Below are positions 9,197 to 19,140 of a DNA stretch of 64,000 bases, piece by piece (position 1 is the first letter of the stretch; each line of letters starts with the position of its first letter). The stretch spans positions 1,178,001-1,242,000 of the forward strand of contig NC_018632.1 of assembly GCF_000172635.2 (NCBI RefSeq). The letters are read 5' to 3'. The stretch comes from Alteromonas macleodii ATCC 27126 (lineage in GTDB: Bacteria; Pseudomonadota; Gammaproteobacteria; Enterobacterales; Alteromonadaceae). Below the pieces are notes generated by a model that made no database searches, had not been told where the DNA came from, and was given only the letters and a program-made list of their open reading frames with translations. Position numbers and translations under genes: made by a program.

Positions 9197-11017
9197 ATGT
9201 CTAAGCCTCTGGCCCTTACCGAGCTGGTTCTGCGTGATGCCCACCAATCCCTTCTTGCTACGCGCATGCGTATTGAAGATATGCTTCCCATAGCGGAAAA
9301 ACTAGATAAAGCTGGCTTTTGGTCAGTTGAATCTTGGGGTGGTGCTACATTTGATGCCTGTATTCGTTATTTAGGGGAAGACCCTTGGGAGCGCATCAGA
9401 AAGCTAAAAGCAGCCATGCCTAACACGAAACAGCAAATGCTGTTGCGTGGTCAAAACCTATTGGGTTACCGCCATTATGCTGACGATGTTGTCACTCGCT
9501 TTGTAGAGCGTGCTCACGAAAGTGGCGTAGATGTATTTAGAATTTTTGATGCCATGAATGACATTAGGAATTTGAAAACCGCAATAAAAGCGACTATAGA
9601 CAGTGGCGCTCACGCGCAAGGGACAATTTCTTATACGGTAAGCCCTGTGCACAATCTTAAGCTTTGGCTCGAAATGGCGAAACAGCTTGAAGACCTAGGG
9701 GTTCATTCTATCTGCGTAAAAGATATGGCTGGGCTTTTAAAACCGTACGAGTGCGAGGCATTGATTACCGGATTAAAAGAAACGGTTGATGTACCTATTG
9801 CCATGCAGTGCCATGCCACAACAGGGTTGAGTACGGCGACGTATCAAAAAGCTATCGATGCCGGCATTGATATGCTGGACACGGCTATTTCTTCAATGAG
9901 CATGACTTATGGTCATAGCGCAACTGAGACCATGGTTTCTATCGTAGAAGGTACAGAGCGCGATACGGGTATTGCACTACCCGAACTAGAAGAAATTGCC
10001 AGTTACTTCAGGGAAGTAAGAAAGAAATACAGCAAGTTCGAAGGCAGTCTCAAAGGGGTAGATGCACGTATTCTTTTGGCTCAAGTACCGGGCGGAATGC
10101 TAACCAACATGGAAAGTCAGCTTAAAGAGCAGGGCGCTGAAGATAAATTCGAAGAAGTGTTAAAAGAAATTCCACGGGTAAGGGAAGATCTTGGGTTCAT
10201 TCCTCTTGTTACGCCAACCTCACAAATCGTGGGCACGCAGTCAGTGCTTAACGTACTCACCGGCGAGCGTTACAAAAGCATTACAAAAGAAACCGCAGGC
10301 GTTCTTAAAGGTGAATATGGCGCTACCGCAGCACCAGTAAACAAGGAGTTGCAGGCGCGTGTGCTTGATGGCGCAGAGCCCGTGACATGTCGCCCTGCTG
10401 ACAATATTGCACCAGAGCTGGATACACTGAGTAAAGAGCTTGATGAACTGGCTGAGAAAAAGCAACTATCGCTGTCAGACGATAAAATTGATGATGTTTT
10501 GACTTATGCCTTATTCCCGCAGATAGGCCTAAAGTTTATCGAAAACCGCGGCAACCCTGATGCGTTTGAACCTGCACCTAGCGCGCAAGAGTCGCAAAGC
10601 TCGAGTGCGCCTAAGCCTGCTGAAGCCAAGTCAAGCTCACAAGGGGCTACCGCGAGTGAAACTTACGACGTAAACGTAGATGGAAGAGTGTATCGCGTAG
10701 AAGTGGCACCTTCAGGTACGCTGACGAGCGTTACACCTGCTAGTGGCTCTCAGACGCAAGCACAGCCTCAAACCAACAGCGCTGCGCCATCAGACTCTAA
10801 CTCTTCTCAGTCTATTGATGCACCGCTTGCAGGTAACGTATTTAAAGTCTTGGTGAGAAACGGCGACAGCGTGTCAGAAGGCGATGTGGTGATGATCTTA
10901 GAAGCCATGAAAATGGAGACAGAGATCCGCTCCGCATACACCGGTACGGTCACAGACATTACCGTAGGTGAGGGCGATGCCGTAACCAGTGGTCAACCGT
11001 TAATCTTATTGGGGTAG
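9197..11017 (+). CDS. oadA: Oxaloacetate decarboxylase, alpha subunit (carboxyltransferase plus biotin carrier)
   Basis: 606 residues. The N-terminal carboxyltransferase (HMGL-like) domain starts with [19 protein letters not shown]. The PYC/OADA conserved domain follows, then a Ser/Ala/Gln/Pro-rich linker at about 460-530 and a C-terminal biotinyl domain. The biotin-acceptor Lys is residue 572 in EAMKMET, 34 residues from the C terminus as usual. It transfers the carboxyl group of oxaloacetate to biotin; decarboxylation on OadB is coupled to sodium export. GGAGTTACC precedes the ATG. Central gene of oadGAB. Confidence 0.97.
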   Translation: MSKPLALTELVLRDAHQSLLATRMRIEDMLPIAEKLDKAGFWSVESWGGATFDACIRYLGEDPWERIRKLKAAMPNTKQQMLLRGQNLLGYRHYADDVVTRFVERAHESGVDVFRIFDAMNDIRNLKTAIKATIDSGAHAQGTISYTVSPVHNLKLWLEMAKQLEDLGVHSICVKDMAGLLKPYECEALITGLKETVDVPIAMQCHATTGLSTATYQKAIDAGIDMLDTAISSMSMTYGHSATETMVSIVEGTERDTGIALPELEEIASYFREVRKKYSKFEGSLKGVDARILLAQVPGGMLTNMESQLKEQGAEDKFEEVLKEIPRVREDLGFIPLVTPTSQIVGTQSVLNVLTGERYKSITKETAGVLKGEYGATAAPVNKELQARVLDGAEPVTCRPADNIAPELDTLSKELDELAEKKQLSLSDDKIDDVLTYALFPQIGLKFIENRGNPDAFEPAPSAQESQSSSAPKPAEAKSSSQGATASETYDVNVDGRVYRVEVAPSGTLTSVTPASGSQTQAQPQTNSAAPSDSNSSQSIDAPLAGNVFKVLVRNGDSVSEGDVVMILEAMKMETEIRSAYTGTVTDITVGEGDAVTSGQPLILLG

Positions 11018-11020
11018 TAC

Positions 11021-12151
11021 ATGGATAAGTTAATGGTACTTTGGGATAGTACCGCGCTTGCGCACTTTGAAGCCGGCCAGCTTATAATGATGGCAGTGGG
11101 TTTCGGCTTGTTGTACTTGGCCATTGTTAAAAAGTTTGAGCCATTGCTTTTACTGCCCATTGGTTTTGGTGCATTGCTTACTAACATCCCTATTGCTGGT
11201 TTTTCAGAAGCGGGGGGGTTGCTGCACTACATATACAAAATCGGCATAGATACAGGGGTATTTCCTCTGCTCATCTTTATGGGGGTAGGCGCAATGACTG
11301 ATTTCAGTGCGCTTATTGCTAACCCCAAAATGTTGTTACTTGGCGCAGCTGCGCAGTTCGGTATTTTTGCTACCTTGTTTGGCGCGATAGCGTTAAACCT
11401 TATACCTGGCTTTGAGTTTACGTTAAAGGACGCGAGCGCCATTGCTATCATAGGTGGCGCGGATGGGCCTACTGCCATTTTCCTCGCCTCACGGCTTGCG
11501 CCTGATTTGCTTGGTGCGATTGCTGTCGCTGCATACTCTTATATGGCGTTGGTACCTATTATCCAGCCACCTATCATGAAAGCGCTGACCACAAAAGAAG
11601 AGCGCGAGATAAAAATGGGTCAACTACGACCTGTGTCAAAGCGAGAGAAGATTATTTTCCCGCTTGCTGTGCTGTTTATGACTATCTTGTTTTTACCGGC
11701 CGCAACGCCGCTTGTCGGCATGTTCTGCTTCGGTAACTTAATGAAAGAGTGTGGCGTGGTAGACAGATTGAGCAAAACAGCCCAAAACGAGCTCATCAAT
11801 ACGGTCACCATTTTCCTTGGTTTAGCAGTAGGATCAAAGTTATCAGCTGAAGCATTCCTTACGGTCGAGACTTTAGGTATTTTGGGGCTTGGGGCTATCG
11901 CGTTTGGTATAGGCACTGCCGCAGGCGTACTCATGGCCAAGCTTATGAGTAAGCTGTCTGGTGGCAGTATAAATCCACTGATTGGTGCAGCTGGCGTCTC
12001 TGCTGTGCCGATGGCAGCCAGAGTGGTGAACAAAGTTGGGCTAGAAGCTAACCCTCATAACTTCTTACTTATGCATGCAATGGGGCCTAACGTGGCTGGC
12101 GTGCTAGGTAGTGCGGTTGCCGCAGGTATACTTTTGGCTCTGGTTGGCTAG
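11021..12151 (+). CDS. oadB: Oxaloacetate decarboxylase, beta subunit (sodium pump)
   Basis: 376 residues, strongly hydrophobic, with about nine to eleven membrane segments. It carries the conserved motif [10 protein letters not shown] at about residue 146 and the C-terminal segment [18 protein letters not shown], both used in the sodium and carboxybiotin path of OadB. It decarboxylates carboxybiotin carried by OadA while pumping sodium out. The start is 3 bases after the oadA stop, so the pair should be translationally coupled. Slightly shorter than some family members (about 430) but both ends are conserved. Confidence 0.96.
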   Translation: MDKLMVLWDSTALAHFEAGQLIMMAVGFGLLYLAIVKKFEPLLLLPIGFGALLTNIPIAGFSEAGGLLHYIYKIGIDTGVFPLLIFMGVGAMTDFSALIANPKMLLLGAAAQFGIFATLFGAIALNLIPGFEFTLKDASAIAIIGGADGPTAIFLASRLAPDLLGAIAVAAYSYMALVPIIQPPIMKALTTKEEREIKMGQLRPVSKREKIIFPLAVLFMTILFLPAATPLVGMFCFGNLMKECGVVDRLSKTAQNELINTVTIFLGLAVGSKLSAEAFLTVETLGILGLGAIAFGIGTAAGVLMAKLMSKLSGGSINPLIGAAGVSAVPMAARVVNKVGLEANPHNFLLMHAMGPNVAGVLGSAVAAGILLALVG

Positions 12152-12174
12152 AAAGCACGAATGCATTGCTGTAC

Positions 12175-12201
12175 AAGGGGCAGTTTATCTGCCCTTTTTT
12201 T
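12175..12201 (+). terminator. Terminator of oadGAB
   Basis: AGGGGCAG / CTGCCCTT stem with loop TTTAT and a T run, 23 bases after the oadB stop. The minus-strand sap operon ends just downstream. Confidence 0.9.
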
Positions 12202-12321
12202 ATTGCATGGCGTTTGTTCAAAAAAGGCTTTCTAGGGTTTTCTTTTTGTGACGAGTCGAGCGTGCCAGTTAGGTACGTAAGTGCGCTTCTCAAAGAAAAC
12301 AACACCCAAACGATAAGCTCT

Positions 12322-13128
12322 TTATTCTCGAATTGTGTTTTGTGGTACCAGTGATTGGTAGGCGGTAACGAGTTTCTTAGTGCGCGTATGCTGCGGCCAC
12401 CTAAAGATAGTTTCGGTCTTGCCTTCTTCTACAATTTCACCGCCTTCCATCACAATAATCCTGTCTGCAATGTGTCGTACAATACCCAAGTTGTGACTAA
12501 TAAAGATAAACGCCAAGCCAAGTTCTTGCTGAAGCTTCAATATAAGATTCACCGTTTGCGAACGAATGGAAGGGTCTAACGCTGCAAAGGGTTCATCAGC
12601 CACTAACACTTTGGGCTTTAACACAATGGCTCTGGCTAGCGCTACGCGCTGCTGCTGTCCATCAGAAAGCATATGTCGATAAAAGTAATAGTGTTCGCGC
12701 AAGAGGCCTACCTTCACCAACATATCTTCTATAATTGGTTTGCGTTCTGCTTCGCTTAGACCTGTATTCAAACGCAATGGCTCATCCAAGATCTTTCCCA
12801 CAGGAACCGATGGATTCATCGACTCGGAGCTATGCTGCAAGATCATACGAATGTCATGGGTACGTTTTTGCTGGCTATCTTTAGACTGGTATTTGGCTAA
12901 ATATTTGTGCGTGTTAATTTCAATTTCACCTGCATCAGCAGGCAGTGCACCTACCAAGAGCTTAGCCAACAAGGATTTACCTGAGCGGTTTTCACCAATA
13001 ATTGCAATGGTTTCACCGCGCTTTACGCTTAAGTTCACTGGACCAAGTTGAAAAACTTCAGGACGTTTTAGCCAACGTTTCCTTTCGTTATGAATAAACG
13101 TGAGATCTTTAACCTGCATGATATCCAT
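12322..13128 (-). CDS. sapF: Peptide ABC transporter ATP-binding protein SapF
   Basis: 268 residues, the same length as E. coli SapF. ABC ATPase of the Sap (dipeptide/antimicrobial-peptide type) importer. Walker A is GENRSGKS (about 45-52), the signature is LSDGQQQRVALARA, and Walker B is VLVADEP with the catalytic Glu. The N terminus matches SapF of enterobacteria. It is the last gene of the operon and starts at the base where sapD ends. In E. coli and Haemophilus Sap is linked to antimicrobial-peptide resistance and, in E. coli, putrescine export; here the substrate is unproven. Confidence 0.92.
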   Translation of the reverse strand: MDIMQVKDLTFIHNERKRWLKRPEVFQLGPVNLSVKRGETIAIIGENRSGKSLLAKLLVGALPADAGEIEINTHKYLAKYQSKDSQQKRTHDIRMILQHSSESMNPSVPVGKILDEPLRLNTGLSEAERKPIIEDMLVKVGLLREHYYFYRHMLSDGQQQRVALARAIVLKPKVLVADEPFAALDPSIRSQTVNLILKLQQELGLAFIFISHNLGIVRHIADRIIVMEGGEIVEEGKTETIFRWPQHTRTKKLVTAYQSLVPQNTIRE

Positions 13129-14123
13129 TACAGCTTCTCCATATGTAGAGGGAAGTGACAGCTGTAATTGTGATCGTGAATTTTACGCACGGCTGGCGTT
13201 TGTACACAGGCGCGCTGTGCACGAGGGCAGCGCGGACCTAATCGGCAACCAATAGGCAAATGCTGTAGTGTGGGAATAGAGCCACCAAGCGTGGGTAGCA
13301 GCGATTTCGGTGGTAAATCTTTTCTGAAGCTCGGCGCGCTGTCTAGTAATGCTTTTGTGTAAGGGTGCAGAGGGCGCTTCTTAATGTGCTTCATTCTACC
13401 TGATTCTACAGTCTGCCCTGCATACAACACCGTCATAGAGTGAGACATACTTGCAATTGCCAGTAGGTCGTGACTAACAAACAAGATCGAGAGCGAGCGG
13501 GTCTGATTCAAACGCGTGAAGAGCTTCAGAATTTGTGTTTTTGTTGTAGGTTCCATTCCCCGAGTTGGATCATCGGCGATGAGCAATTTAGGCTGTGAAA
13601 CCAAGGCCATCGCAATCATGAATTTTTGACCTATGTCAGCCGGTATTTGATGAGGAAAAGCGCTTAAATAATGCTTGTGGTACTTTATTCCTACTTTGTG
13701 AACGGTGCTTATTGCGATCTTTTTGCGGTGTTGTGCTCGTTGCCAGAACCAGCTCCCTTCAACAAATTCATCGGGAATGCTCTCTTCCAACTGCTCTCCA
13801 AGAGTTGCCGATGGGTCTAAACTTGCCTGTGGGTTTTGGAATACGACCGCTATTTCTCGGCGCATTACCTCACGACGCTGCTGCACAGACATACTCAGCA
13901 GGTTTTCACCATTCCAACTCATGCGGTCAGCCGTTAAATTCCATTGGCTAGGAAGGGCTCCGCAAATGGCGGACACGATCAAGCTTTTGCCTGAGCCTGA
14001 CTCTCCTACCAGTGCGCGAATTTCCCCGCTGCTAACCGACAGGTTAACCTTGTCCAACGCTTTAATTGCGCCATCGCTGCTCTGCATTTCCAAGGTGAGG
14101 TTTTTAATATCAAGCATTGGCAT
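13128..14123 (-). CDS. sapD: Peptide ABC transporter ATP-binding protein SapD
   Basis: 331 residues (E. coli SapD 330). OppD-type ABC ATPase with Walker A GESGSGKS and a C-terminal oligopeptide-transporter domain holding a Cys cluster (GCRLGPRCPRAQRAC). The ABC signature is degenerate (IPADIGQKFMIAMAL instead of LSGGQ), and the residue after the Walker B Asp is Asp, not Glu (LLIADDP). SapD should therefore be catalytically weaker than SapF, making an asymmetric pair. It abuts sapC with one intervening base and shares its last base with the sapF start. Confidence 0.92.
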   Translation of the reverse strand: MPMLDIKNLTLEMQSSDGAIKALDKVNLSVSSGEIRALVGESGSGKSLIVSAICGALPSQWNLTADRMSWNGENLLSMSVQQRREVMRREIAVVFQNPQASLDPSATLGEQLEESIPDEFVEGSWFWQRAQHRKKIAISTVHKVGIKYHKHYLSAFPHQIPADIGQKFMIAMALVSQPKLLIADDPTRGMEPTTKTQILKLFTRLNQTRSLSILFVSHDLLAIASMSHSMTVLYAGQTVESGRMKHIKKRPLHPYTKALLDSAPSFRKDLPPKSLLPTLGGSIPTLQHLPIGCRLGPRCPRAQRACVQTPAVRKIHDHNYSCHFPLHMEKL

Positions 14124-14124
14124 A

Positions 14125-15045
14125 TTAATGACTCACTCTTTTTCTAAGTGCTGAACGCAAACCGTCGCCCACAATATTGATAGATAGCACCATGAAGAAT
14201 ATTGCCATGCCGGGGACGGCAACGTTCCACGGTGCTAGATAAGCAACATCTAGCCCATCAGCTAGAATAACGCCAAGTTCAGGAAGCGGTGACTGTGCGC
14301 CTAAATTCAGAAAACCAAGTGCAGATATGTCGATAACGGCAATAGAAAGTGCAAGCGTGCCCTGTACAACCAGCATTTCGGTCATGTTGGGTAGTATAGA
14401 ATGAACAAAAAGTTGCCATCTACTGGCACCGTCCAATTTAGACGCCACTATATATTCTTTTTTCATTTCGGCGCGCACAAAACTTCTTGTGTGGTGCACA
14501 AACTGTGGAATAAGTGCAAGGGTAATTGCCCACATGCTGTTAACCAGACCGGTACCCAATATTGCAACGATAATAATCGCAATAAGTAGCGTGGGAATGG
14601 CCATAAGTGCATCGAGTAAGTGGTTGACGATACTTGAGCGAACACCTCGCAGCATGCCAGCAAAGGTCCCAAGGCTAACGCCGACTAACATGGCAAGCAC
14701 AACAGTAATGAATGCGGAGCCTAGTGTGATGCGACACCCATAAATTATGCGGGTAAATAGGTCTCTACCCAACGCATCAGTACCGAAAATGTGCGATATA
14801 GAGCCATTAGCTAACCAGCTAGGCGGTATTAACAGTCCGTCGATATTTTGTTCCACGGCATCATAGGGAGTGATGATTGGTGCGAACAGCGCGCAAACAA
14901 CAAACAACGCCAGCATAATCAGGCCAAGCATGGCGATGTGGCTCGCTTTAAATGATGCCCAAGTCCGTTGCCACGGCGACGGATGGAATTCTTCGTCGTA
15001 TAAACTAAACTGTGGCACGTTCGTATTTCTCTCTGCTTGGGTCAA
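14125..15045 (-). CDS. sapC: Peptide ABC transporter permease SapC
   Basis: 306 residues. OppC/DppC-type permease: a polar N terminus, a first membrane helix at about residue 38, a large periplasmic loop, and the binding-protein-dependent transport motif in the second half (VASKLDGASRWQLFVHSILPNM). The start overlaps the end of sapB by 41 bases. No later start is sensible, because the next Met is inside the first membrane helix. Forms the channel with SapB. Confidence 0.92.
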   Translation of the reverse strand: MTQAERNTNVPQFSLYDEEFHPSPWQRTWASFKASHIAMLGLIMLALFVVCALFAPIITPYDAVEQNIDGLLIPPSWLANGSISHIFGTDALGRDLFTRIIYGCRITLGSAFITVVLAMLVGVSLGTFAGMLRGVRSSIVNHLLDALMAIPTLLIAIIIVAILGTGLVNSMWAITLALIPQFVHHTRSFVRAEMKKEYIVASKLDGASRWQLFVHSILPNMTEMLVVQGTLALSIAVIDISALGFLNLGAQSPLPELGVILADGLDVAYLAPWNVAVPGMAIFFMVLSINIVGDGLRSALRKRVSH

Positions 15046-16036
15046 TCATTCGGTTAAACAAATCAACGAGAATCGTGAGTGTAATTACTACCGTGGATAC
15101 TGCCATCATACCAATTCTAAGGGCAGGGTAATCTCGCTGATAAATAGCTTGAATCAGCCAATTACCGATCCCCGGCCAAGAAAACAAGGTTTCGACAATC
15201 ATCGCGTTCGTTATTAATGTCGTAATTTGTATCGCCATTAGCGGTAAAATGGGCAGTAACGCGTTGCGCAGAATATGACGAAAGAATATCTGCCAACTTG
15301 AAAGGCCTCTAGATATTGCTGCAGCGATATAGGGGCGGTGTTTCACGTCTATAACAGAACGTCTTGTTATACGTATCATCGAAGCGGTGGCGATAGCGCC
15401 AATGGCAAACGTAGGTAATGCTAAGTGCGATAACGCATCCTTGAAGGCTAAGGTCTTGTTTTCTATGTCAGACAATAATATATCAATGAGAATAAAGCCT
15501 GACACGGGTTCGATGTTATAAAGCAAACTGATACGACCCGACAGCGGTGCAGCGTCTAGCTGCAAACTGAAAACCAATATAAGCAGGAGCGCAAACCAAA
15601 AAACAGGAAAAGAATAGGTTGTTATACTTGCACTATTTATTAGGTGATCCGACGTTGAATAGCTGCGAATCCCCGCATAATAACCAAGCGGTATTCCAAT
15701 GAATAACGCCATCAACATGGCATAGGTTGCCAGTTCTATTGTGGCTGGCATCGCAATACCTACCTCTTCTCTTAACGGCAGGCCTGACGTAAAGCTGTAT
15801 CCCCAGTCACCAGTGAGCAAGTTGCCTACATAATAGAAAAACTGGAAAATATAGGGCTGATCTAGTTTAAATTGCCGCTCCAATGCCGCGCGTTGAATTT
15901 CATTTTGCGGCACGAGTCCTGTTAGGTTTTCAAGTGTATCGCCTGGAAAAAGGTAGGCGAGTGAAAACGACATAATCGCTAACACCAAAAGCGTTAATAT
16001 AAATAAAGTGCAGTATCTTACGAGGATCTGGATCAC
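15005..16036 (-). CDS. sapB: Peptide ABC transporter permease SapB
   Basis: 343 residues. OppB/DppB-type permease with an N-terminal membrane helix, the typical segment FQFFYYVGNLLTGDWGYSF, and the EAA-like loop RGLSSWQIFFRHILRNALLPI that contacts the ATPases. About six membrane helices. Somewhat longer than E. coli SapB (321). It overlaps sapA by 4 bases and sapC by 41 bases, so the whole operon is tightly coupled. Confidence 0.93.
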   Translation of the reverse strand: MIQILVRYCTLFILTLLVLAIMSFSLAYLFPGDTLENLTGLVPQNEIQRAALERQFKLDQPYIFQFFYYVGNLLTGDWGYSFTSGLPLREEVGIAMPATIELATYAMLMALFIGIPLGYYAGIRSYSTSDHLINSASITTYSFPVFWFALLLILVFSLQLDAAPLSGRISLLYNIEPVSGFILIDILLSDIENKTLAFKDALSHLALPTFAIGAIATASMIRITRRSVIDVKHRPYIAAAISRGLSSWQIFFRHILRNALLPILPLMAIQITTLITNAMIVETLFSWPGIGNWLIQAIYQRDYPALRIGMMAVSTVVITLTILVDLFNRMIDPSREKYERATV

Positions 16037-17793
16037 AGTGCTTTTTTTACTCCACCAAAGCGTACACCGCCAAAGGGATTAATGGTCATTCCTTCTAGTT
16101 CATTCCTGTATGCCTGATAGCGATAGGCATGTGCGATGGGAACAAGAGGAAGGCGTTCGTATAATAATCGGTTAACTTGCCGGTATATGGCTGTGCGTTC
16201 TTCAATATCATCTGTCTGAAGAGCGTCGTTGAGTAACTTATCATAGTCTTCACTGCACCACATGGCACGATTTGTACCTGAGGGTATAGCGCCACAGCTC
16301 AATAGCGGACGATAGAAGTTATCTGGGTCTCCGTTGTCGGCAGACCAACCAATTAATACCGAGTCGTGCAGGCCTTCCTGAAGATGGCGTCTGAAGGTAG
16401 TCCAATCGTAACTGACAATGGTTGCTTCTACGCCTACATCACGCAAATAACGCTGAATGAGCTCGGCCATCTTTGTTGCGTTAGGGTTGTAAGAGCGTTC
16501 AACAGGCATAGCCCATATCGTCATAGAAAAGCCGGCCTTAACTCCGGCGTCAGCTAATAATTTGCGCGCTAGAACTGGATTGTAGGCGGTATCGTCTGCG
16601 TCATTTTGAAACGCCCAGCTTGCCGCAGGCAGCAGGGTCTTAGCTCTAGTAGCACTGTCAAAATACACCGCTTCTAGCAATGTGTTCTTATCGATTGCGG
16701 CCGCTAGCGCACGTCTTACATCTGGGTTATCAAAAGGAGGGCGTTGAGTGTTAAACGCCCAAAATCCAATGTTTAGTCCTGGTTTTTCCGCTAGCGTCAG
16801 ATCTTCTTTTGCCCGAATCACTTCAAGTTCAGTCTGTGCAGGAAAAGCGGTAGCGTCACATTCACCTGTCATTAATTTAGCCAGTCTCAGTGAGCTTCTT
16901 GGCGTAATGTCGAATATAAGCTGCTCTACAACAGGGCGCGTTTCGTCACCGTTTTGTGCTGTACCATCTTGAACAGTATCTTCGCCACCTTGGCCATTTT
17001 CAACTTCTTGGTTGGCACTCTCTACAGTATTGTTATCGCTTAGGATTTCATCACTCGTAGGCGCATCTTCCATTTGGTCACGCCAATAGTTGTCGTGGCG
17101 CAGGAACTTAATGAAATGATCTTTGCGATAGCTATCGAATTTAAAGGGGCCAGTACCTACTGGAAGCTCATCGATTTTGCCTGGCGTGCCGGTCTGTGCC
17201 AGCTGGTTAGCATATTCTTCTGATAAGATAACGGCGAAATCGGTTGCTAGATTTGCCAAAAATGAGCTATCCCTGCGCTTAAGCGTAATTTCAACGCGGT
17301 AGCCGTTTACGCGCTCTACCGACGCGATATTTTGTGCAAGGCCTATGCTTTCGAAGTAGGGATAGCGCCCACCAGATACGTAGTGGTATGGATGGGAGCG
17401 TAGGCGCCATCTGTCTATACTGAAGATAACATCGTCGGCGTTAAAGTTTCGTGTTGGCGTGAAGTAGCGCGTATTGTGAAACCATACATCCTTTCTCAGT
17501 TGAAAAGCGTAGGTAAGACCGTCATCACTCACTAACCAGCTACTCGCCAAACTAGGCACGATGCGGCCAGACTCAGGGTCGAAATCAAGCAATCTGTCGT
17601 AGAGTTGGTGTGAAGATGCATCTGACGTTGTACTTGATGTATCTAGCTGCGGATTGAAGGTAACTGGATTGCTTTCAGAGCAGTATATAATACCCGTATT
17701 GTAAAACGCTTGTTTGTTCTGCTTAGCACAGGATGCAACAAGAAGCGCTGTACATATACATAATGACAAACGCTTTACCAAACCATGGGACAT
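16033..17793 (-). CDS. sapA: Peptide-binding lipoprotein SapA
   Basis: 586 residues (E. coli SapA about 547). Family 5 (SBP_bac_5) solute-binding protein for the Sap importer. Unlike the usual soluble SapA it has a lipobox LVASC with Cys22, so it should be anchored to a membrane. Core family features include GTGPFKFDSYRKDHFIKF and YNPVLARKLLADAG. An acidic, Gln/Asn-rich insert of about 45 residues (about 240-285) sits between two conserved blocks and looks like a surface loop. The gene starts 3 bases after the pspF stop, so pspF and sapABCDF probably form one transcription unit. Confidence 0.93.
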   Translation of the reverse strand: MSHGLVKRLSLCICTALLVASCAKQNKQAFYNTGIIYCSESNPVTFNPQLDTSSTTSDASSHQLYDRLLDFDPESGRIVPSLASSWLVSDDGLTYAFQLRKDVWFHNTRYFTPTRNFNADDVIFSIDRWRLRSHPYHYVSGGRYPYFESIGLAQNIASVERVNGYRVEITLKRRDSSFLANLATDFAVILSEEYANQLAQTGTPGKIDELPVGTGPFKFDSYRKDHFIKFLRHDNYWRDQMEDAPTSDEILSDNNTVESANQEVENGQGGEDTVQDGTAQNGDETRPVVEQLIFDITPRSSLRLAKLMTGECDATAFPAQTELEVIRAKEDLTLAEKPGLNIGFWAFNTQRPPFDNPDVRRALAAAIDKNTLLEAVYFDSATRAKTLLPAASWAFQNDADDTAYNPVLARKLLADAGVKAGFSMTIWAMPVERSYNPNATKMAELIQRYLRDVGVEATIVSYDWTTFRRHLQEGLHDSVLIGWSADNGDPDNFYRPLLSCGAIPSGTNRAMWCSEDYDKLLNDALQTDDIEERTAIYRQVNRLLYERLPLVPIAHAYRYQAYRNELEGMTINPFGGVRFGGVKKAL

Positions 17794-17796
17794 GCT

Positions 17797-18930
17797 TTAC
17801 GCCTCGACGCTTTCCGCGGAAGAATCTAGTAAGTTATATTTTTTGAGATAGCCTCGCAGCTGATGATACGTCAGGCTCAATTTTTCAGCAGTCTTCTTCT
17901 GATTAAACTGACTGTCAGCAAGTGCCTGTTTTATCATATCTATCTCATGTTGTTGAGAACGTTCTTTCAAATCTATGGGATATTCAACAATTTCTGGCTT
18001 TTTCACTGGTGCCAGTGGCGTAATGTCTGCACTTTCAATGCGTTCATTGATGGCAGCGGCCTCTGAAGGGGATTGAGGAACGGGTGAGTCGGACGTATTC
18101 ACTCTGTCATTGGTCTTCACTCTACCTTTCGGGCGATAAGCTGACTCAAAGGGGTCAAGAACGATTTCATGGACGGGCAGATGAGGGTTATTTGTTCGAT
18201 ATACTGCACGTTCGACCACGTTCTTAAGTTCACGTATATTGCCTGGCCAATCGTAATCAAGAAGGGTTCGCTTCGCCTTCTCTGTAAAGCCGCTGAATAA
18301 TTCCATTTCCATTTCACGGGCCATATTAATAGCAAAGTTTTCTGCCAACATCATGATATCTTCCCTACGCTCGCGTAGCGGAGGAATGGTAATTACGTCA
18401 AAGGCAAGTCGGTCGAGTAAGTCTGCACGAAATTCACCTGCATCGGCAAGCGCGGGTAAGTCTTCGTTTGTAGCTGCAATAAGGCGTACGTCAGTTTTTA
18501 CTGACTTGCTTCCGCCAACGCGCTCAAATTCGCCATATTCGACAACGCGCAGTAGCTTCTCCTGAATAAGGCCAGAAGTATTAGCTAGTTCATCAAGAAA
18601 TAAGGTGCCGTTGTGGGCCACTTCAAAGCGACCTTCGCGGCGTTTTGAGGCACCGGTGAACGCACCTGCTTCATAACCGAATAATTCACTCTCCAAAAGG
18701 CTTTCACTTAAGGCGGCACAATTAAGCTTGATATAGTTCTGATCCCAGCGCTTAGATAAGAAGTGAAGTCGCGCGGCAATAAGCTCTTTACCTGTGCCTC
18801 GCTCACCTATTACCAGCACAGGTTTATCTAGCGGTGCAATTTGTGAAATTTGCTCTAAAACTTCTAGAAAACTATTCGCTTGGCCAAGTAAATTGTCTTG
18901 CTGTCGATACCTACTCATTAAATCCCTCAA
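17797..18930 (-). CDS. pspF: Psp operon sigma-54-dependent activator PspF
   Basis: 377 residues (E. coli 325). It lacks an N-terminal receiver domain, as PspF does. The AAA+ domain has Walker A GERGTGKE (42-49), the sigma-54 contact loop GAFTGA (89-94) and Walker B GTLFLDE (108-114). The C-terminal Fis-like helix-turn-helix contains NQKKTAEKLSLTYHQLRGYL. A variable linker of about 60 residues explains the extra length. PspF activates pspA from a sigma-54 promoter and is held inactive by PspA. Divergent from pspA with 210 bases between; sapA follows directly on the same strand. Confidence 0.95.
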   Translation of the reverse strand: MRDLMSRYRQQDNLLGQANSFLEVLEQISQIAPLDKPVLVIGERGTGKELIAARLHFLSKRWDQNYIKLNCAALSESLLESELFGYEAGAFTGASKRREGRFEVAHNGTLFLDELANTSGLIQEKLLRVVEYGEFERVGGSKSVKTDVRLIAATNEDLPALADAGEFRADLLDRLAFDVITIPPLRERREDIMMLAENFAINMAREMEMELFSGFTEKAKRTLLDYDWPGNIRELKNVVERAVYRTNNPHLPVHEIVLDPFESAYRPKGRVKTNDRVNTSDSPVPQSPSEAAAINERIESADITPLAPVKKPEIVEYPIDLKERSQQHEIDMIKQALADSQFNQKKTAEKLSLTYHQLRGYLKKYNLLDSSAESVEA

Positions 18931-19042
18931 AAGTTAGTCATTTCGACCAATTAATAGTGTAGAACAAAACATATTGAGAAACGAGTATTATTTGAACTTA
19001 TAAAAAGTGTATGAAAAATAGCAGGTTAGCACAGTTGTAAAG

Positions 19043-19061
19043 TTGGCAAGCATATTGAATA
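19043..19061 (+). promoter_or_regulatory. Sigma-54 (RpoN) promoter of pspABC
   Basis: TTGGCAAG-CATA-TTGAATA matches the -24/-12 sigma-54 pattern (TGGCAC-N5-TTGC) with the GG at 19045-19046. The -12 element reads GA where GC is usual. It closely resembles the E. coli pspA promoter and lies about 80 bases upstream of the pspA ATG, with room upstream for PspF sites. Confidence 0.82.
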
Positions 19062-19140
19062 CAACTAATACCAAGAGTAACCTATTTATCAAGTGTGGTG
19101 TTTTTTAAACACTTACCATTTTTAGCAAGAGGTAATTATT

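Noticed and set aside
11620..12033. 137-codon minus-strand frame inside oadB
   Set aside because: Antisense shadow of a well-supported membrane protein.
12166..12354. Short frames between oadB and sapF on both strands
   Set aside because: They run through the oadGAB terminator and lack start signals.
13705..14154. 149-codon plus-strand frame inside sapD
   Set aside because: Antisense shadow of the sapD ATPase domain; no domain of its own.
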